A stretch of DNA of 28,909 bases from Saprolegnia diclina VS20 (GCF_000281045.1 NW_008246102.1:148858-177766); one strand, 5' to 3'. Positions 17,529 through 28,870 are shown, numbered from the stretch's first letter. The notes: a model not told the origin generated them from the sequence alone. Numbers and translations: made by a program.

Positions 17529-20003
17529 ATGCCGTTTCGACTACCAGCAACGTTGGTTCCAAGGTGTTTTCCTTTTAGAGACTTTGGACGACCAAGGATG
17601 CCACAACGCGTGTGCTCCCAAGCGAGCGATACCGACCAGGAGATTTACGAAGCGGCACTGGAAAAGTGCAAGAAGCGTCGCCATGCTTGTACACCACTCG
17701 TCTCAAAGCAAGCACCGCGCTGTGTCAACGGTAACATCACATGGCCGCTCACCGGCACACGCAGCAGCCGTCGCGGCACTCGGCATCCCCAATGGCAACC
17801 TTCTACCAACGTCCTTTCTATTGGGCGGCCCGCTGCGTGGCGCAAGATCGTCCAGAATGAGCTGCAACAGAAATCGACGTATGGGTGTACGGACACCGAC
17901 TTCATGACCTCGCACCTCGTTATTGACGCCGTTGGCGCCGGCGCCGCGCTCCTCCCAACAACCATGCCGGACGATACCTTTGGCTACATGATTCTGCACT
18001 TGCCCTCTGCTTACGCGGCACGATGGCATTTCGCTATGGCTAAAAGACCGAGACATGGACGCCCAAGAGTCGCATGGGCGAGATGGTCACGACGTACCGC
18101 GACCTCGTCCCGACCTCGACGACCATCACAAGAGGAGTGCGCATGGCGCTCGTCTACCGTCTCGGTATGGTCGACTACAGCGTGGATGATTTCCCGAGGC
18201 CGTGCAACCTCAATGACGGTATCGACGCCTTCAAGCGCATCGCACACATGCCTCTTCACACGCTCCAGCGCATTGCGGTCCCAATCGACAACGACGAATT
18301 TGACACTTTGAGGCCCCCGCCGACTTCCTGCGTTTTGAGTTTCTCGAAGGTCTTGACACATCGTTGGTTGACAAGCTTTTGGCCACGGAGCCGTACGACA
18401 CGGCGTTTGCTCAAGAGTCGCCCGAGGACGACGTCAGTGACGACTATGACGACGAGGAGGACAATGGGTACGAGCCCAAGATTGAAAACGAAGTGGCCGT
18501 GTGCATGCTGCACCCACGGTGTCAGATCCACGCAGACGTTGTCGCGGCACGCATTGGTAGCTGCGTGGACGCGGTTCTCAATGACAGCACGCCGATGGAC
18601 TACCACTTGTTCGAGTGCCCGCCAGTCGCGCTCGTGTTTTGGCTTGAGAGATATCGGTGCACTCTGCTCGGTCTGGATGCTGTGCTGCCTCTTGTGACAG
18701 AATCCATCGCCAACAACACCATGGACCAGGTCTGTCTTGGTCTCCCGACCATCCGCGATGTTCTTCTTGGGACCTTTGATGGCTTTCGGCGCGAGCGATA
18801 CGGGCCATGCGAAACGGAGTGATCAACGCGCGTCTCACAAAATTGTGCGAGCTGGTCTTAGAGTTGGTCGTCATCTTTCTACGTGATGCCATTTTTGTCG
18901 GCTACGACATGGGCCACTGCGGCGTGCATCCATGCGTGTCTGACGCAGTATGGCCGGCGCCGTCTTGCACCGGCCATCTGCGGCCTTCTCTCTCGCTGGT
19001 ACCAAGCGCCACCGTCTCGAAGCGCCTTCTTTGAAGACATTCCTATTGACAGCGCGCCGCGACTCCTCGCGAGTCTTGCGGGCATCACCAAGGACGCAGT
19101 CTTTCCCCGATTGGATCAACCATTTGTGTGCGAGCCGATCAAGGGGTGCTACCACCACGCACTTGACCAGCATCGGCTCCTCCCAGAGAACGACTCCAAT
19201 CCCGAGATGCTCTGTTGGTTTGCGACCCACGTCGTCCTTCTCGACTGGTACATCGACGAAGGTGCGCCGAATGCGGCCGGCGGCAACTACCTCAGCACCT
19301 TCTTGCCGCCAAGTATGATTCTTGCGGTCGAATCGTTTCTGTATGTCCGTCATCTCGGTACCTTGACGCTCATGAAGAAGAAGCGAATGGCACGGAAGAT
19401 GTCTCGTACGTTCCCAAAGCGCTCGTGATTGCTTTGAAAAGCCAGCCAACGATCGTCCTGGATCCGTACGTCTGCGCCATCGAGCGAGCTCTCGAGACAT
19501 TCAATGGAGACAAAGTGCGACACAAGAAGCTGGGGACGACCATCTTTTCGAGCATCCTTACTCTGCTGGACCGAGCGGGGCGCTGCGATGTGGCTCGATT
19601 TGAAGCGATCTGGACGCTCTTGTCTCGGTGTCGGTCGCAAGAACCCGACAGCTGCTCCAAGAACGGACGTTGCAGGACGACGTGCGCGCTCGTGTCGCGT
19701 TGCTGGTTCTGGCGCTCGCACCGACGCTGTCGGCCGAGCACCTCTCGCGGCCAAGGTACGGTGGCGCCTACACATCGTGGGAGCAACCAGGGTTGCTGGC
19801 GGTCAAGGTGCTTGCGATCGTCGACCCGACGCAAGTGTCGTCGCTTCTCCAGAGATGGCTCGAGGCCATGTACCATCGATAATGGCATGCACGCTCGGGA
19901 CCCGGCATGGGAACTGTACTGTCCTTTGGCCCAACTTCTTGCACAAGTCGTGCCGCAGCACGTAGACGCGATGAAAGCTTCGTACAGCGCTGCCTCGCTG
20001 TGA
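17529..20003 (+). pseudogene. Large unrecognised protein gene with repeated frame jumps
   Basis: Protein-like sequence continues for about 2.4 kb, but in successive frames: a first part to about 18040 (DTFGYMILHLPSAYAARWHF), about 18044-18305 (ALVYRLGMVDYSVDDF), 18307-18820 (LLGLDAVLPLVTESIANNTM, with an acidic run DDYDDEEDNGYEP), 18807-18880, 18883 to about 19370 (AGGNYLSTFLPPSMILAVES), to about 19625 (LDPYVCAIERALETFNGDK), 19628-19880 (ALLVLALAPTLSAEHL), then to a stop at 20003 (WELYCPLAQLLAQVVPQHVD). Neighbouring segments abut with no room for introns. One jump sits at AAAA (18042-18045). Start codon uncertain (17598 is one option). I recognise no domain. Either a pseudogene or a stretch with indel errors. 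Confidence 0.6.
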
Positions 20004-20256
20004 TCGGCGACGCTCGTAGCCGCCCACTGCTTCCTGACTGTACCGATTATCCTGGTGGGAACGATGACGTGGTCCCAACACTTGAAGTTCGTAGTCAGCA
20101 ATATGAGTGAGATGGACTGCGAGCACCCATTAGGCCAACAGCTGTTGCACCCAGCTCTCAGCACCATACATATTTGAGGTCATTTCCATAGGCCATTTCT
20201 GTCATTTCCGAAGTTGCCCGATACTGAAAGAGGCGTGCTTGGTCCTTGATTCGGTC
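20004..20256. other. Short spacer upstream of copy B
   Basis: About 250 nt separate the last readable codon of the disrupted gene from the first ATG of copy B. It would have to contain the copy B promoter and 5' UTR. I see no clear TATA box or other motif. Confidence 0.4.
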
Positions 20257-22111
20257 ATGCGAAAGCCTCAGAGCACCATGGCTTTCCTCGACGACGTAGC
20301 TTCTGGCAACACGTCGAGAGTGGTCACACACCTTCGCGAAGGCGCCGACCCCAACCGCCGCAACCACGTACCGACTACGTCGTCACAAGATACATCAGCT
20401 GACAGACACTGCATACTGTAGGTGGGGCATCATGCGCTTTTCATCGCGGCACTTTAACGACGCGTCGACGTTGCGGAGCTTCTTCTCGATGCCGGTGCCA
20501 CCGTCGACTTGCAACTTCGGGTACAAAATTGACTTACTGACGGCGTTAAAATTCTCACGCGGTGCGTCGCATTAGAATGGAGCGACAGCACTCATGATCG
20601 CTGCCGGCCGCGGACCCATCGAGCTCGTGCATCTCTTTCTCAATCGCAGCGCCAACGTTAACCTCCATAGTGAGGTAGGCCCTCGTGCATCCTCCGACGA
20701 GGCGTTATCGCACGCGTTCCATAGACTGGCACCGCGCTGGGCGCTGCTGCCCACGGTGGCAACGAGGACATTGTTCGCGTCCTTCTCGACGCAAAAGCCG
20801 ACGTTCATCGCAGCGACGATTTGGTTTGATCCAGTACATGCGACGGTCATCTTACTCGTGTCGTAGCGCAAGGTTTCGCCCCTTTTGACGGCAGCAGACA
20901 ATGGGAGTGTGGCCGTTGCGTCCGAGCTCCTTGCCCGCGGTGCTAACCTGTCCGACGTCGACAAGGTTCGTGCACGTTGTACTGAATGTGTAGGTAGCAG
21001 CTGTGGTGCTGTTCTAGAATGGGTTTGGCGTTGTCGCGTATGCGGCGCAGAAAGGCCACGTTGCAATGATCCGCTTCCTCGTTAACGAGAAGGGGGCTGA
21101 CCCGAATGCAACGTCTTTTGTATGTGCTGATCGCCACGTTGAATGACTGACAGTGATACTAGTCGGGCAATTCGCCACTACTCGTAGCCTGCTTTCGGGG
21201 TAAGATCGAATCGGTCAAAGCTTTACTGGAGACCGGCGCCAAAGTCAACGACCCCGCCGCGGTGCGATCTCTTTGTCAATGCAAGACGGAGTACGCAGCT
21301 TTCGATAGGACCCGTGCCTCATTGCTGCGGCTGCGAACAATCACTTAGAAATCGTCGCGATCCTGCTGCAAGTAGGCGCCCACGTGAATGCGGTGGATAG
21401 AGAGGTGACAATGGTGCTGCTTTATCAAAAAGTGATCACAAACGCCTGCGTAGTATGGTATGACAGCACTCTATGCTGCAGTCGTCCACGGTCACGCCAA
21501 CATGGTGCGCCAGTTGACGTACGCGCGGGCAATGCTTGACAAGCCAGCAAACGTACGCTTTCATGAATCTGGTTGGATGTGCTTATGTCATGTGGGTAGG
21601 ATGGGACCACACCGCTTCTGGCCGCCCAAGCTCTGGGTAACGCGGATGTTCTTGCTGTCCTTCAAGACGTTCGAGCCAAGGTGCGTAGCTCGTGCTATGC
21701 CAGAGTGTATATGCTTTGTTGCTATAGAAAATGGTGCTACTGCATGCAGCCCGCCAAGGAAACGTCGACGTCGTTCAAGCACTTCTTTCCGAGGGCCTCA
21801 GCGTTAACGAGACGGACGAGGTACCCGCGATCAATTCCGATGAGTGGTCCTATGGCGATAACATTAGCACGGGAACGCGTTAGTGCATCTAGCCCTTCTT
21901 GGCAGCGACGCCAGGCTTTTGGCAGAGCTCCTAAAAGACTCTGCGGTCGAGCTCAGCCTCGTCAACGCGGTTATCACATTGCCTTGACAACCGAGCTTCT
22001 GACTTGGTTGTTCCTTAGTTCGGTGAGTCGCCCGAGGCAATTGCAGTCAAGCTGGGCCATCCATTGCTCGTTCGTCAACTCCACGTTGCACTAGCTGCAA
22101 ATATTGCACAG
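20257..22111 (+). other. Copy B ankyrin block 1
   Basis: Thirteen exons. Exon 1 (37 codons) is the starter form (FLDDVASGNTSRVVTHLREG), which shows that the module begins here. Exons 2-9 carry one repeat each, mostly 33 codons; typical is TALMIAAGRGPIELVHLFLN. The last four exons are 27, 31, 34 and 31 codons, as in copy A, with near-identical stretches such as SEGLSVNETDE against TEGLSVNENDE. Exon 2 has the stop codon at its twelfth position, where other repeats have the Asn-Gly or Gly turn. Confidence 0.82.
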
Positions 22112-25100
22112 GTAGGTCTCTATACACTGCATTACACGAGTCATGATGGCTCATGCTCCTTCATTCCACAGGTGTCTGCAGTGTCGACGGTGCATTTGCG
22201 AGAGCTTGGCCGCGGCAGCTACGGCATCGTCTTCAAGGGCTCGCTCCAAGGCCAAGACGTGGCCATCAAGGAACTTTGGAATCCTCATGTTGGCGCTGCG
22301 AGCCTTCGCGCTGAGATGCAAATTCTCATCGAGTACGTCGCGAAGGCTGTCACTCTTTATGCTCTTGTTGTTCACGACTGCTCTAGCAACCCGTCACCGT
22401 ATCTTGTGCGGCTGGTCGCCCCCACCGCCGAATCGGACGCGCCGCAGCTATTCTTTCAGTACATGGATGGCGGAAACCTCACCTCGTACCTCGAGAAACT
22501 GGCCAAGGACAAGGAGTGCCATGTTACATACACGCCCATTGAGATTCTCTGGGTTGTCGCAAACGCTCTCAACGACCTCCACGCCAAGGACGTTGTCCAT
22601 CGCGACATCAAAACCGACAACATCCTCCTCTCGTCCAAGCACTACATCAAAGTGGGTGACGTCGGCATCGCCAAGGAAGTGACGGCGTACATGACGACGG
22701 GTGCTGGCACGAGCAAGTGGCGCGCGCCCGAAGTGCTGACGTCCGGAAGCAGCTACGGAAAACCCGCCGACATTTACTCGTTTGGGATTCTCCTCGAGAC
22801 GCTGTACCCTAACCCTACCGATGCGAGCACCGAATGGGCCCAAGCTCTCGCAGCGGAATGCACGGATGTAGATCCGACTCGCCGTCCGAAGGCGGCCAAG
22901 CTTGTCGATAACTTGCTCCCCATTTTGAAGGCGTACGTCCAATGTTCTGGACTGCTTCGGTACATGTCTGCCCTACGATGTAGGCACGTCAACCGCTTCG
23001 CTTCGATGCGAGCCTTCGAGGCTGACCGAGCGGTACTAATTCTTCAGTCTACACGCTCGCATGGAACCCACGGCATACATGTATCTTCTAGGCGGGACAT
23101 CAAGCAATCGAGACCACTCCGACGCCTCCACGCGTCCCGCGAGCAGAACAGCATCTCGCGCCTTTCGTCCCTGTTGTCCGTCTGCAGCACGCCGTTCGTC
23201 CATCTCTATTGTGCTGTGTGTAGAGAGTGGGCCGAATCGTGGCACCGTTCAGCGTACCACATATCTTGATCGGCGTCGAAACTGTTGACCAAATGACCCT
23301 TTCTAGCGGGAAGAGGCTTTCCAAGAGGCCGTGCGAGCGGGCGACGACGAGGCAGTCGTCAGCTTTCTCAAGAATGGCGTCCACCCAGACAGCGCAGGCG
23401 AGGTACGCGCAGTCGCTGGCATCGTATCCAAAGGGAGCATGCGCTATGTAGACGAAAGAGACGCCACTCATGCAAGCCGTGGAACATGGCCACTATAAGG
23501 TTGTGGATCGGCTTCTCGAATTTGGCGCCGACGTCAACAACGCCACGACCGTACAATGCCTTGCAGCTGCACTGCAAAAGACATGGCCGATGATGTCTTG
23601 TAGGTGGGCTTGACGGTGCTCCACACAGCAGCACATAGCTCCAGTGCGATGCTTGAAAAGCTTCTTCGCGTCGCGAACGTGAACGTGAGTCCGCGGGACA
23701 TTGTACGTTAAGGACACTTGACGGATGTAGGAGCTCAGTATTGCTCTTGTGGTACGTATAGACACAGCGCACGCCGTTGCATGTCGCGATTTCAAACGGA
23801 CACACGGACAACGTGGACGCGCTGATTCGTGCTGGCGCGGACATTGAAGCTGCTAATGACGTACACGCATCGTACATGTCGCCTCGATGGTAACGGACGG
23901 GGTGTAGGGATGGAATCGACCATTGCATATCGCAGCATACTTTGGATACGACCCGATCGTCCAACTTCTCCTGCGCGCGCACGCAAGTACGACGGCACGC
24001 AACCAGGTGCCACCTACAATTTGGCATCACGAAGCGCCTCTTACCGTGTGTGCTAGAGTGGCGAGACGGTGCTGTATGCGGCCATTTCCCACGGGCACGG
24101 CGTAGTGGCCAACACATTGGTCCACGCTGGCGTAGATATCAACGCCGTCAGCGTATCCTTTCGTTCGACCTGAATTCGATCCAATACCATTTGCGCTCTA
24201 GAATGGACAGAGCCCGCTGCATTGCGCTTGCCGTTTCGGCGTAGCCGACGTCATCCCATCCTTGCTTGCGAAGGGCGCTGACGTCAACGTCAAGCATGTA
24301 CCTACCCTTTTTTGCTACATCTTGATGATGGCACGTTAGAACGGTGTCTCACCGCTGTACATGTCGATCATCGATGGTCACTGGGACGTTGTCACAGCGC
24401 TCGTGGCGTCGCCCAACATTGACCTCAACGAACGCGACGAGGTACGGCGTGTACCTTTCATAGTGTCGAAGCATCTCTGGTTCAGAATGGTTGTACGATT
24501 CTGCACATTGCAACCACCAAGGGCTGCCTCGACGTCGTAAGGGCTATGATACAGGCCGGTGTCGACGTGGATGTCCAAGACGACTTGGTGCAGCTTCATT
24601 TGTCCCATCTACCCATGATGATAACGTGGTCCATACGTAGATGGGTCTGCGCGCCATTGACGTTGCCGCTCTGCACAAAAACGACGCGATGGTCAAGCTG
24701 CTACTGCCAGCGCACTACCATGTTTGCTGCGAATGCTATGCTGGGATATGACGAGAAGAGGTTGTGTAGAAATTGAACCTCCTCCAAGCGATACGCTGCC
24801 GAGACGTCAAAGCCTTGGCGGATCTTCTTCGGCGCCCGTATAGCTGTAATGTCTACGACGAGGTACACGGAGGCGGTGAGCATGGCTGTGAATTCCATCA
24901 GGTAGGGTGCTCGCTGGTACACCTGGTGGTTCGGGCACGAAGTGAGGTCATGCTCGACCTTCTCTTGACCGATCCTCGCATTGCTCTCGAGACGCGCAAC
25001 CAAGTACTATATTCATAAGAGTGTGTTGCTCCTAGCTCATGTACCTTTCTTAGGTGGGAAAGACGCCGCTCGCGATGGCCATCGAGTGCGGCTGCATCTC

Positions 25101-28100
25101 GATGGCCAAAAAGCTCTTTGACTGCGTGCACCGAGCTGCGGTCGAGGTACGGTGCCGGTAGCTTTTCTCGTCAAATGCACGCACGCAGGTTACGAGCGCC
25201 GAGTACGACGTGACGTCAACCGAGCTTGGCCACGGAAGCTTTGGTGTCGTCCACCTGGGCTCGTACCTGGGAGAACAGGTGGCTGTCAAGACCACACGAC
25301 ACCTCGCGTCGTTCAAGGCCGAAGCCCGCGTCTTCGTTGCGTATTTACTTGCACATTTTGCAAGTTGACGCATGCACACCACTACATAGGTGCCCATCTC
25401 CGTTCATTGTGCAACTGCGGGCCATCGCTGACGCCGATTCGGAAGCTCCAGCTCTCTTGCTCGAGTATATGAATGGTGGTACCCTTCGGAACTACCTCGA
25501 CAAGAAGGCCCTCAACGAGCGCACGCCAATGAACTTGTCCAGCCTCCAAGTGGCCTGGGTTGTCATCAGCGCCTTGCGAGACCTGCACGCTAAGCACCTT
25601 TTGCACCGCGACATCAAGAGTCAGAACGTGCTTCTGAACACCAGTGGCGAAATCAAGCTTGGGGACCTTGGTCTGGCTCGGCTGGAGGCAACCGACAAGA
25701 CTGAAGCACCCGGCACGCGTCTTTGGATGGCACCTGAGATCCTACAGGCCAACGGAATGGTCTACAGCTTTCCTGCCGACATTTACGCGTTCGGTGTGCT
25801 CCTTACAGAGCTCGACACGTGCCAGCTGCCGTACTTTGACCAAGACGTCCAGGATCCGATCGCGTTTGTGCGCGGTGTCATCAATGGCTCGCTTCGACCG
25901 ACGCTGACGACCAAGTGCGAGCCGTGGCTACGACAGTTAGCAGAGATGTGTCTGGACGGAAACCCCGAGGCGCGGCCGACGGCCGATCTCATTGTCGAAA
26001 TATTGAGCGCTGAGATGGCCGCTGTTCCACCACCAGACATGAGCGTAAGTCAGTGCCACCGTCACGTCCGCTCATAGTTTTCTTATGTAGGTGGCGGAGA
26101 TGTACCTTCGCGCCGTCGCACAGGACAGTGTCGGTACGGTGGCGCAGCTGCTGACCCACGGTGTACCACTGGACTGGACGCTTCCGGTATCCCACTCTAC
26201 GCATTTCATGTGTTAAACTATAGCATCCTAGGGCGGTGCGTCACTTCTTTTGGCAGCCACGACAGCAAGGGCCATCGAAGCTGTGACTCTCCTCCTCGAG
26301 CGCGGCGCATATGTCAACGACGACAGCGTGCGACGCAAACTCTCCCGAATATTCATTCTATGATGTTGCCTGTAGGGGGGCCGAACCCCGCTGCACGAGG
26401 CGGTGACCAAACGTTCCGTGCCGCTCATGCAACTTCTTATTGATGCGGGACGTCGACGCACACAATCATGTACGTTGATGATAGGACACACAAAGTGCTC
26501 ATTGAAGGGTAGGAGGGCAAAACGCCTCTTGCATGTGCTTTGCTGGCAGATTTCGAGCCAAGCGTTCTGCTGCTTCTTGCCACGGGGGCCGAAATTGGCA
26601 ACCTTGTATCAGTAAATTCCGGCCCTATTCAATCTCGTTGGACTTGATGGTGTGCCATATGCGTAGGATAAAGCGACACGATTCAGGGGGGTGAATCTCA
26701 TGGAGAAGGTCCAGATTGCGGCGTCTCGGGTTCGTGTCGCATGCCTGCGATATATGGCTCGGAGCTTAGAGCTGCGGTGTATTGTTGTAGACGGAGAATG
26801 TAGACAAGCCCGAGATCATGTGCGCCGAGTGTGGCAACTGGCATGCCGTCGATGCTGTTTGTTCGTGCGGCCACGACGCTTCGCCGACGGACCGCATGGT
26901 CGCGGTGGTCCGGCGCTTGATGCGGCTGCACCATCGCGGCTACCCCGTCGACTGGATGCGCAAGTGCATTTCCACCAATTGCCACCAGTCACCAATGACA
27001 GTCGTCGACACGATCTGCCCCAAGTGCGGCACGGAGGCGCGGAAGAGTATGACGGAGCTCAAGATGCTGCACATTCGCCTCAAGATGGCCATGAATCCTG
27101 CAGTAGAGCGGTCGAAGTCGCGTCGGGCATGTAGCGTTTCAGCGACACCAACACTCATATCGCTGTCGTCCATTAGATCACGAGAGACGAGCAAGCGATC
27201 CCGCGTAGCATCTTGCGCTGGTTGGCACGCTTCCATGCCGCGGAACCCGATACGTCGCGACCCCAGCCATCGCCATCGGTGATCGATGCCAACCAATACA
27301 GCAATGAACAAGGCGCTTTGGTGCGCGACGCAGTATTTTTGGAAACCCTTGCGTCCCGCGCAGCATCGACGCGACACCGAGGGGTATCTACTGACGGTAT
27401 CCACGCCGGTCACCACGAAGCAGCGATATGGTTAGAGTGGGATGATGCCGTGGGCAAGTGCAAGCGCGGTTGGCCGGGGCGTCGTGGCCCGCATCTTGTA
27501 CGCCAGAACGTCCGACCCTGTACTCGAGGTCGTGGAGGCACTATGCGTACGAGACAATAATCCACTGTTTCGTAGATGTTGGTCGACAACTTACCAGCAA
27601 TCGGGGTTGCAGCGATGCATCGTGGCCATAATGTCGTGCACCGCCACGTCGGTAACGGCGACGATCTTGAGGCCATTGCCAAGTAGGACAAATACATCCA
27701 GAATGTACTGGCAGATGACGATGCACTGCGGCGCATAGATGCACGTCACCCTTTATCGTACAGCTCGTGGCCACCGCACGACCCCAAAGCGTCCTGGTTC
27801 AAGACTCGCTGTCCAAAAGCCTCCGGGACGTGCAGGCAGCGCCTCATGCACGGGCCAAGATGCAAGCAGCTGGTTTTATGCAGCTACAGATCATCTACGT
27901 GATCGCGAATGCTCTGGCCGACATCCACGCCCACGGTCTCGTTCACGGGCATCTCTCCAGCCACAACGTCTTCTTCAGTCCCACCATGTTTTTCCAAGTC
28001 GGTGTGCCCGGAACATCGGCCACCGACGACGCGCTGCTGGCATGGACGGCCCCCGAAGTGCTTGCAGGCGACTCGCCGCCCTCTCCAGCCTCGGACGTCT

Positions 28101-28357
28101 ATGCGTTTGGCATTCTCATGACGGAGCTCGACACGTTTCAGCTGCCGTTTGCCGACTACGATTTCGACGACGAAGTTGCGCTCGCCGTGGCCGTCGTCGA
28201 TGGCGGCTTGCGCCCAACACTGCGCGACGACTGTGATGTGTGGTACCGAAACCTCGTCGGTCTGTGCGTGGACGCTGACCCGCTCAATCGCCCGACAGCT
28301 GCATACCTCGTCGAGCTGCTGCAAGAATTACTTGACGACACCATCTGCACAGTCTAG
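20257..28357 (+). CDS. Ankyrin-TKL kinase concatemer, copy B (two coding lesions)
   Basis: Collinear with copy A. Exons: 20257-20367, 20422-20520, 20576-20674, 20725-20823, 20867-20965, 21018-21119, 21163-21261, 21309-21404, 21454-21552, 21600-21680, 21728-21820, 21868-21969, 22019-22111, 22172-22332, 22387-22932, 22984-23032, 23092-23175, 23224-23253, 23307-23402, 23452-23550, 23604-23702, 23762-23860, 23908-24006, 24057-24152, 24202-24297, 24340-24441, 24486-24587, 24641-24721, 24770-24862, 24902-25003, 25054-25146, 25189-25340, 25390-26044, 26091-26186, 26232-26327, 26376-26469, 26513-26611, 26667-26729, 26791-27102, 27177-27383, 27436-27528, 27576-27682, 27739-28357. Start ATG 20257 or in-frame ATG 20278. 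Two lesions: TAA at 20455-20457 in exon 2, and exon 26376-26469 is 94 nt, which shifts frame. Otherwise about 1,997 codons are open. Could be a young pseudogene, two shorter products, or sequence error. Confidence 0.6.
22172..22932 (+). other. Copy B kinase domain 1 (TKL-type, probably active)
   Basis: N-lobe exon 22172-22332 has the same length (161 nt) as in copy A. Motifs: LGRGSYGIVFKG, VAIKELW, hinge LFFQYMDGGNL, catalytic loop VVHRDIKTDNILL, VGDVGIAKE (DVG, as in copy A kinase 1), RAPEV, FGILLETLYP, and RRPKAAKL. The phase-2 intron 22333-22386 precedes NPSPYLVRLV. Catalytic Lys, Asp and Asp are all present. It is closest to copy A kinase 1, so copies A and B arose by duplication of the whole concatemer rather than by separate assembly. 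Confidence 0.88.
22984..23253 (+). other. Copy B inter-module linker exons
   Basis: Three exons of 49, 84 and 30 nt (22984-23032, 23092-23175, 23224-23253) parallel the 49, 96 and 30 nt linker exons of copy A. The first shares the pattern AFxADxA; the 30-nt exon reads RVGRIVAPFS against AVGAAISDMT. The middle exon is Pro/Thr-rich, and its donor at 23176 is the least certain splice site. Confidence 0.5.
23307..25146 (+). other. Copy B ankyrin block 2
   Basis: Starter exon of 32 codons (EEAFQEAVRAGDDEAVVSFL), then single-repeat exons including TPLMQAVEHGHYKVVDRLLE, TPLHVAISNGHTDNVDALI, PLHIAAYFGYDPIVQLLL and SPLHCACRFGVADVIPSLLA, and finally the 27-31-34-31 set (24641-24721, 24770-24862, 24902-25003, 25054-25146). 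It matches copy A 2828-4645 repeat for repeat. The two repeats fused in copy A exon 3411-3626 are separate exons here (23908-24006, 24057-24152). Confidence 0.85.
25189..26044 (+). other. Copy B kinase domain 2 (TKL-type, probably active)
   Basis: Exons 25189-25340 and 25390-26044, with the phase-2 intron before CPSPFIVQLR. Motifs: LGHGSFGVVHLG, QVAVKTT, LLLEYMNGGTL, LLHRDIKSQNVLL, LGDLGLARL (DLG, as in copy A kinase 2), MAPEI, FGVLLTELDT and ARPTADLI. All catalytic residues are present. It is followed in frame by a 46-nt intron and the next starter exon at 26091. Confidence 0.9.
26091..26729 (+). other. Copy B ankyrin block 3 (contains the frame slip)
   Basis: Starter exon 26091-26186 (MYLRAVAQDSVGTVAQLLT), then 26232-26327 (SLLLAATTARAIEAVTLLLE), 26376-26469 (TPLHEAVTKRSVPLMQLLID), 26513-26611 (TPLACALLADFEPSVLLLLA) and a 21-codon exon 26667-26729. 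In exon 26376-26469 the sequence after LLIDAG moves into another frame, where DVDAHNH is readable up to the donor; about five bases of the usual GADVDA stretch appear to be missing. Confidence 0.75.
26791..27383 (+). other. Copy B Cys-rich zinc-ribbon-like domain
   Basis: Exon 26791-27102 carries CAEC, CSCGHDAS, LHHRGYPVDW, a C-x4-C pair (CISTNC) and CPKC, followed by ELKMLHIRLKMA; it aligns with copy A 6327-6629 along most of its length. The conserved GHDAS and LHHRG-PxDW stretches outside the Cys knuckles mark it as a defined domain rather than chance knuckles. Exon 27177-27383 (RWLARFHAAEP) corresponds loosely to copy A 6691-6945. Family not recognised. Confidence 0.68.
27576..28357 (+). 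other. Copy B kinase-like domain 3: pseudokinase
   Basis: Preceded by one recognisable repeat exon (27436-27528). N-lobe exon 27576-27682 is present but degenerate: IGVAAMHRG stands at the glycine loop and VVHRHVG where VAVK is expected, so the ATP lysine is gone. After the phase-2 intron, CTSPFIVQLVA aligns with CPSPFIVQLRA. The catalytic loop is LVHGHLSSHNVFF (no HRD Asp), and the DFG region reads VGVPGTS. The C-lobe scaffold is well kept: WTAPEV, FGILMTELDTFQLPF, CVDADPLNRPTAA. Loss of all three catalytic positions while the fold persists suggests a selected pseudokinase. The stop at 28355-28357 lies directly after the position of the copy A donor. Confidence 0.8.
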
Positions 28358-28714
28358 ATAGCTGTCCGCGACTGTCGATAGATATGACTAGACCCGAGAC
28401 AAATGCGATGAATACATATTATCTCTATGTTGGACATCGTGTTGGCTGATGGGCAGCAAAGAAAGGGGCGCGACAGTGCACCAAGGACGACGACGATGAC
28501 GATGAATCCACACATTCACGCCATGTCAAGCGCCAGTGACGACCGATAGTAGATAAATAAAGACGCGCTGCATTGCTGTATACGATGACGGTGTTGCTGC
28601 CAACACTCGTCTTGTGATGTATATAGGTATCTCGTCATATTTGTCGAAGGCAAATGGGTTTCGACAGTACGGTGAAGGAGAAGTTCATTTCAATAGGCAC
28701 CCACCCACCGTGTG
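28358..28714. other. Copy B 3' flank
   Basis: No gene seen. Ankyrin block 4 and the Cys-rich tail that follow kinase 3 in copy A are absent. An AATAAA at 28556-28561, about 200 nt past the stop, is a possible but weak polyadenylation signal. Confidence 0.4.
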
Positions 28715-28870
28715 CAAGCTCTCGCGCGGCTTGGTCTTGCTCCAGCGCCGCTCGACATGACGGACGACAACGACGAGTCCGACGAAGAGTAAGACGGCGC
28801 AGAGAACTAGACACTTCCATTCTACTACATATGAACCTCGAGTCTTGCATCGTCGACATTGCGATGCATT
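28715..28870 (+). pseudogene. Duplicate 3' end of the small membrane-protein gene
   Basis: Frame 28715-28792 reads QALARLGLAPAPL then DNDESDEE and stop, matching AQALFQLGSSAPAV and ESDEEFDEE at the end of the gene at 15679-16224. Similarity continues past the stop (AGTAAGACGRCRCAGA, then TTCYATTCTACTA and CATATGAACCTCGA). The membrane-helix part is not seen upstream, so this copy is truncated. It marks one edge of a segmental duplication. Confidence 0.7.

Noticed and set aside
27547-27575. 29-nt intron in copy B
   Set aside because: Too short beside all other introns. Using the donor at 27529 gives a 47-nt phase-0 intron and a 31-codon repeat exon, as expected of the family.
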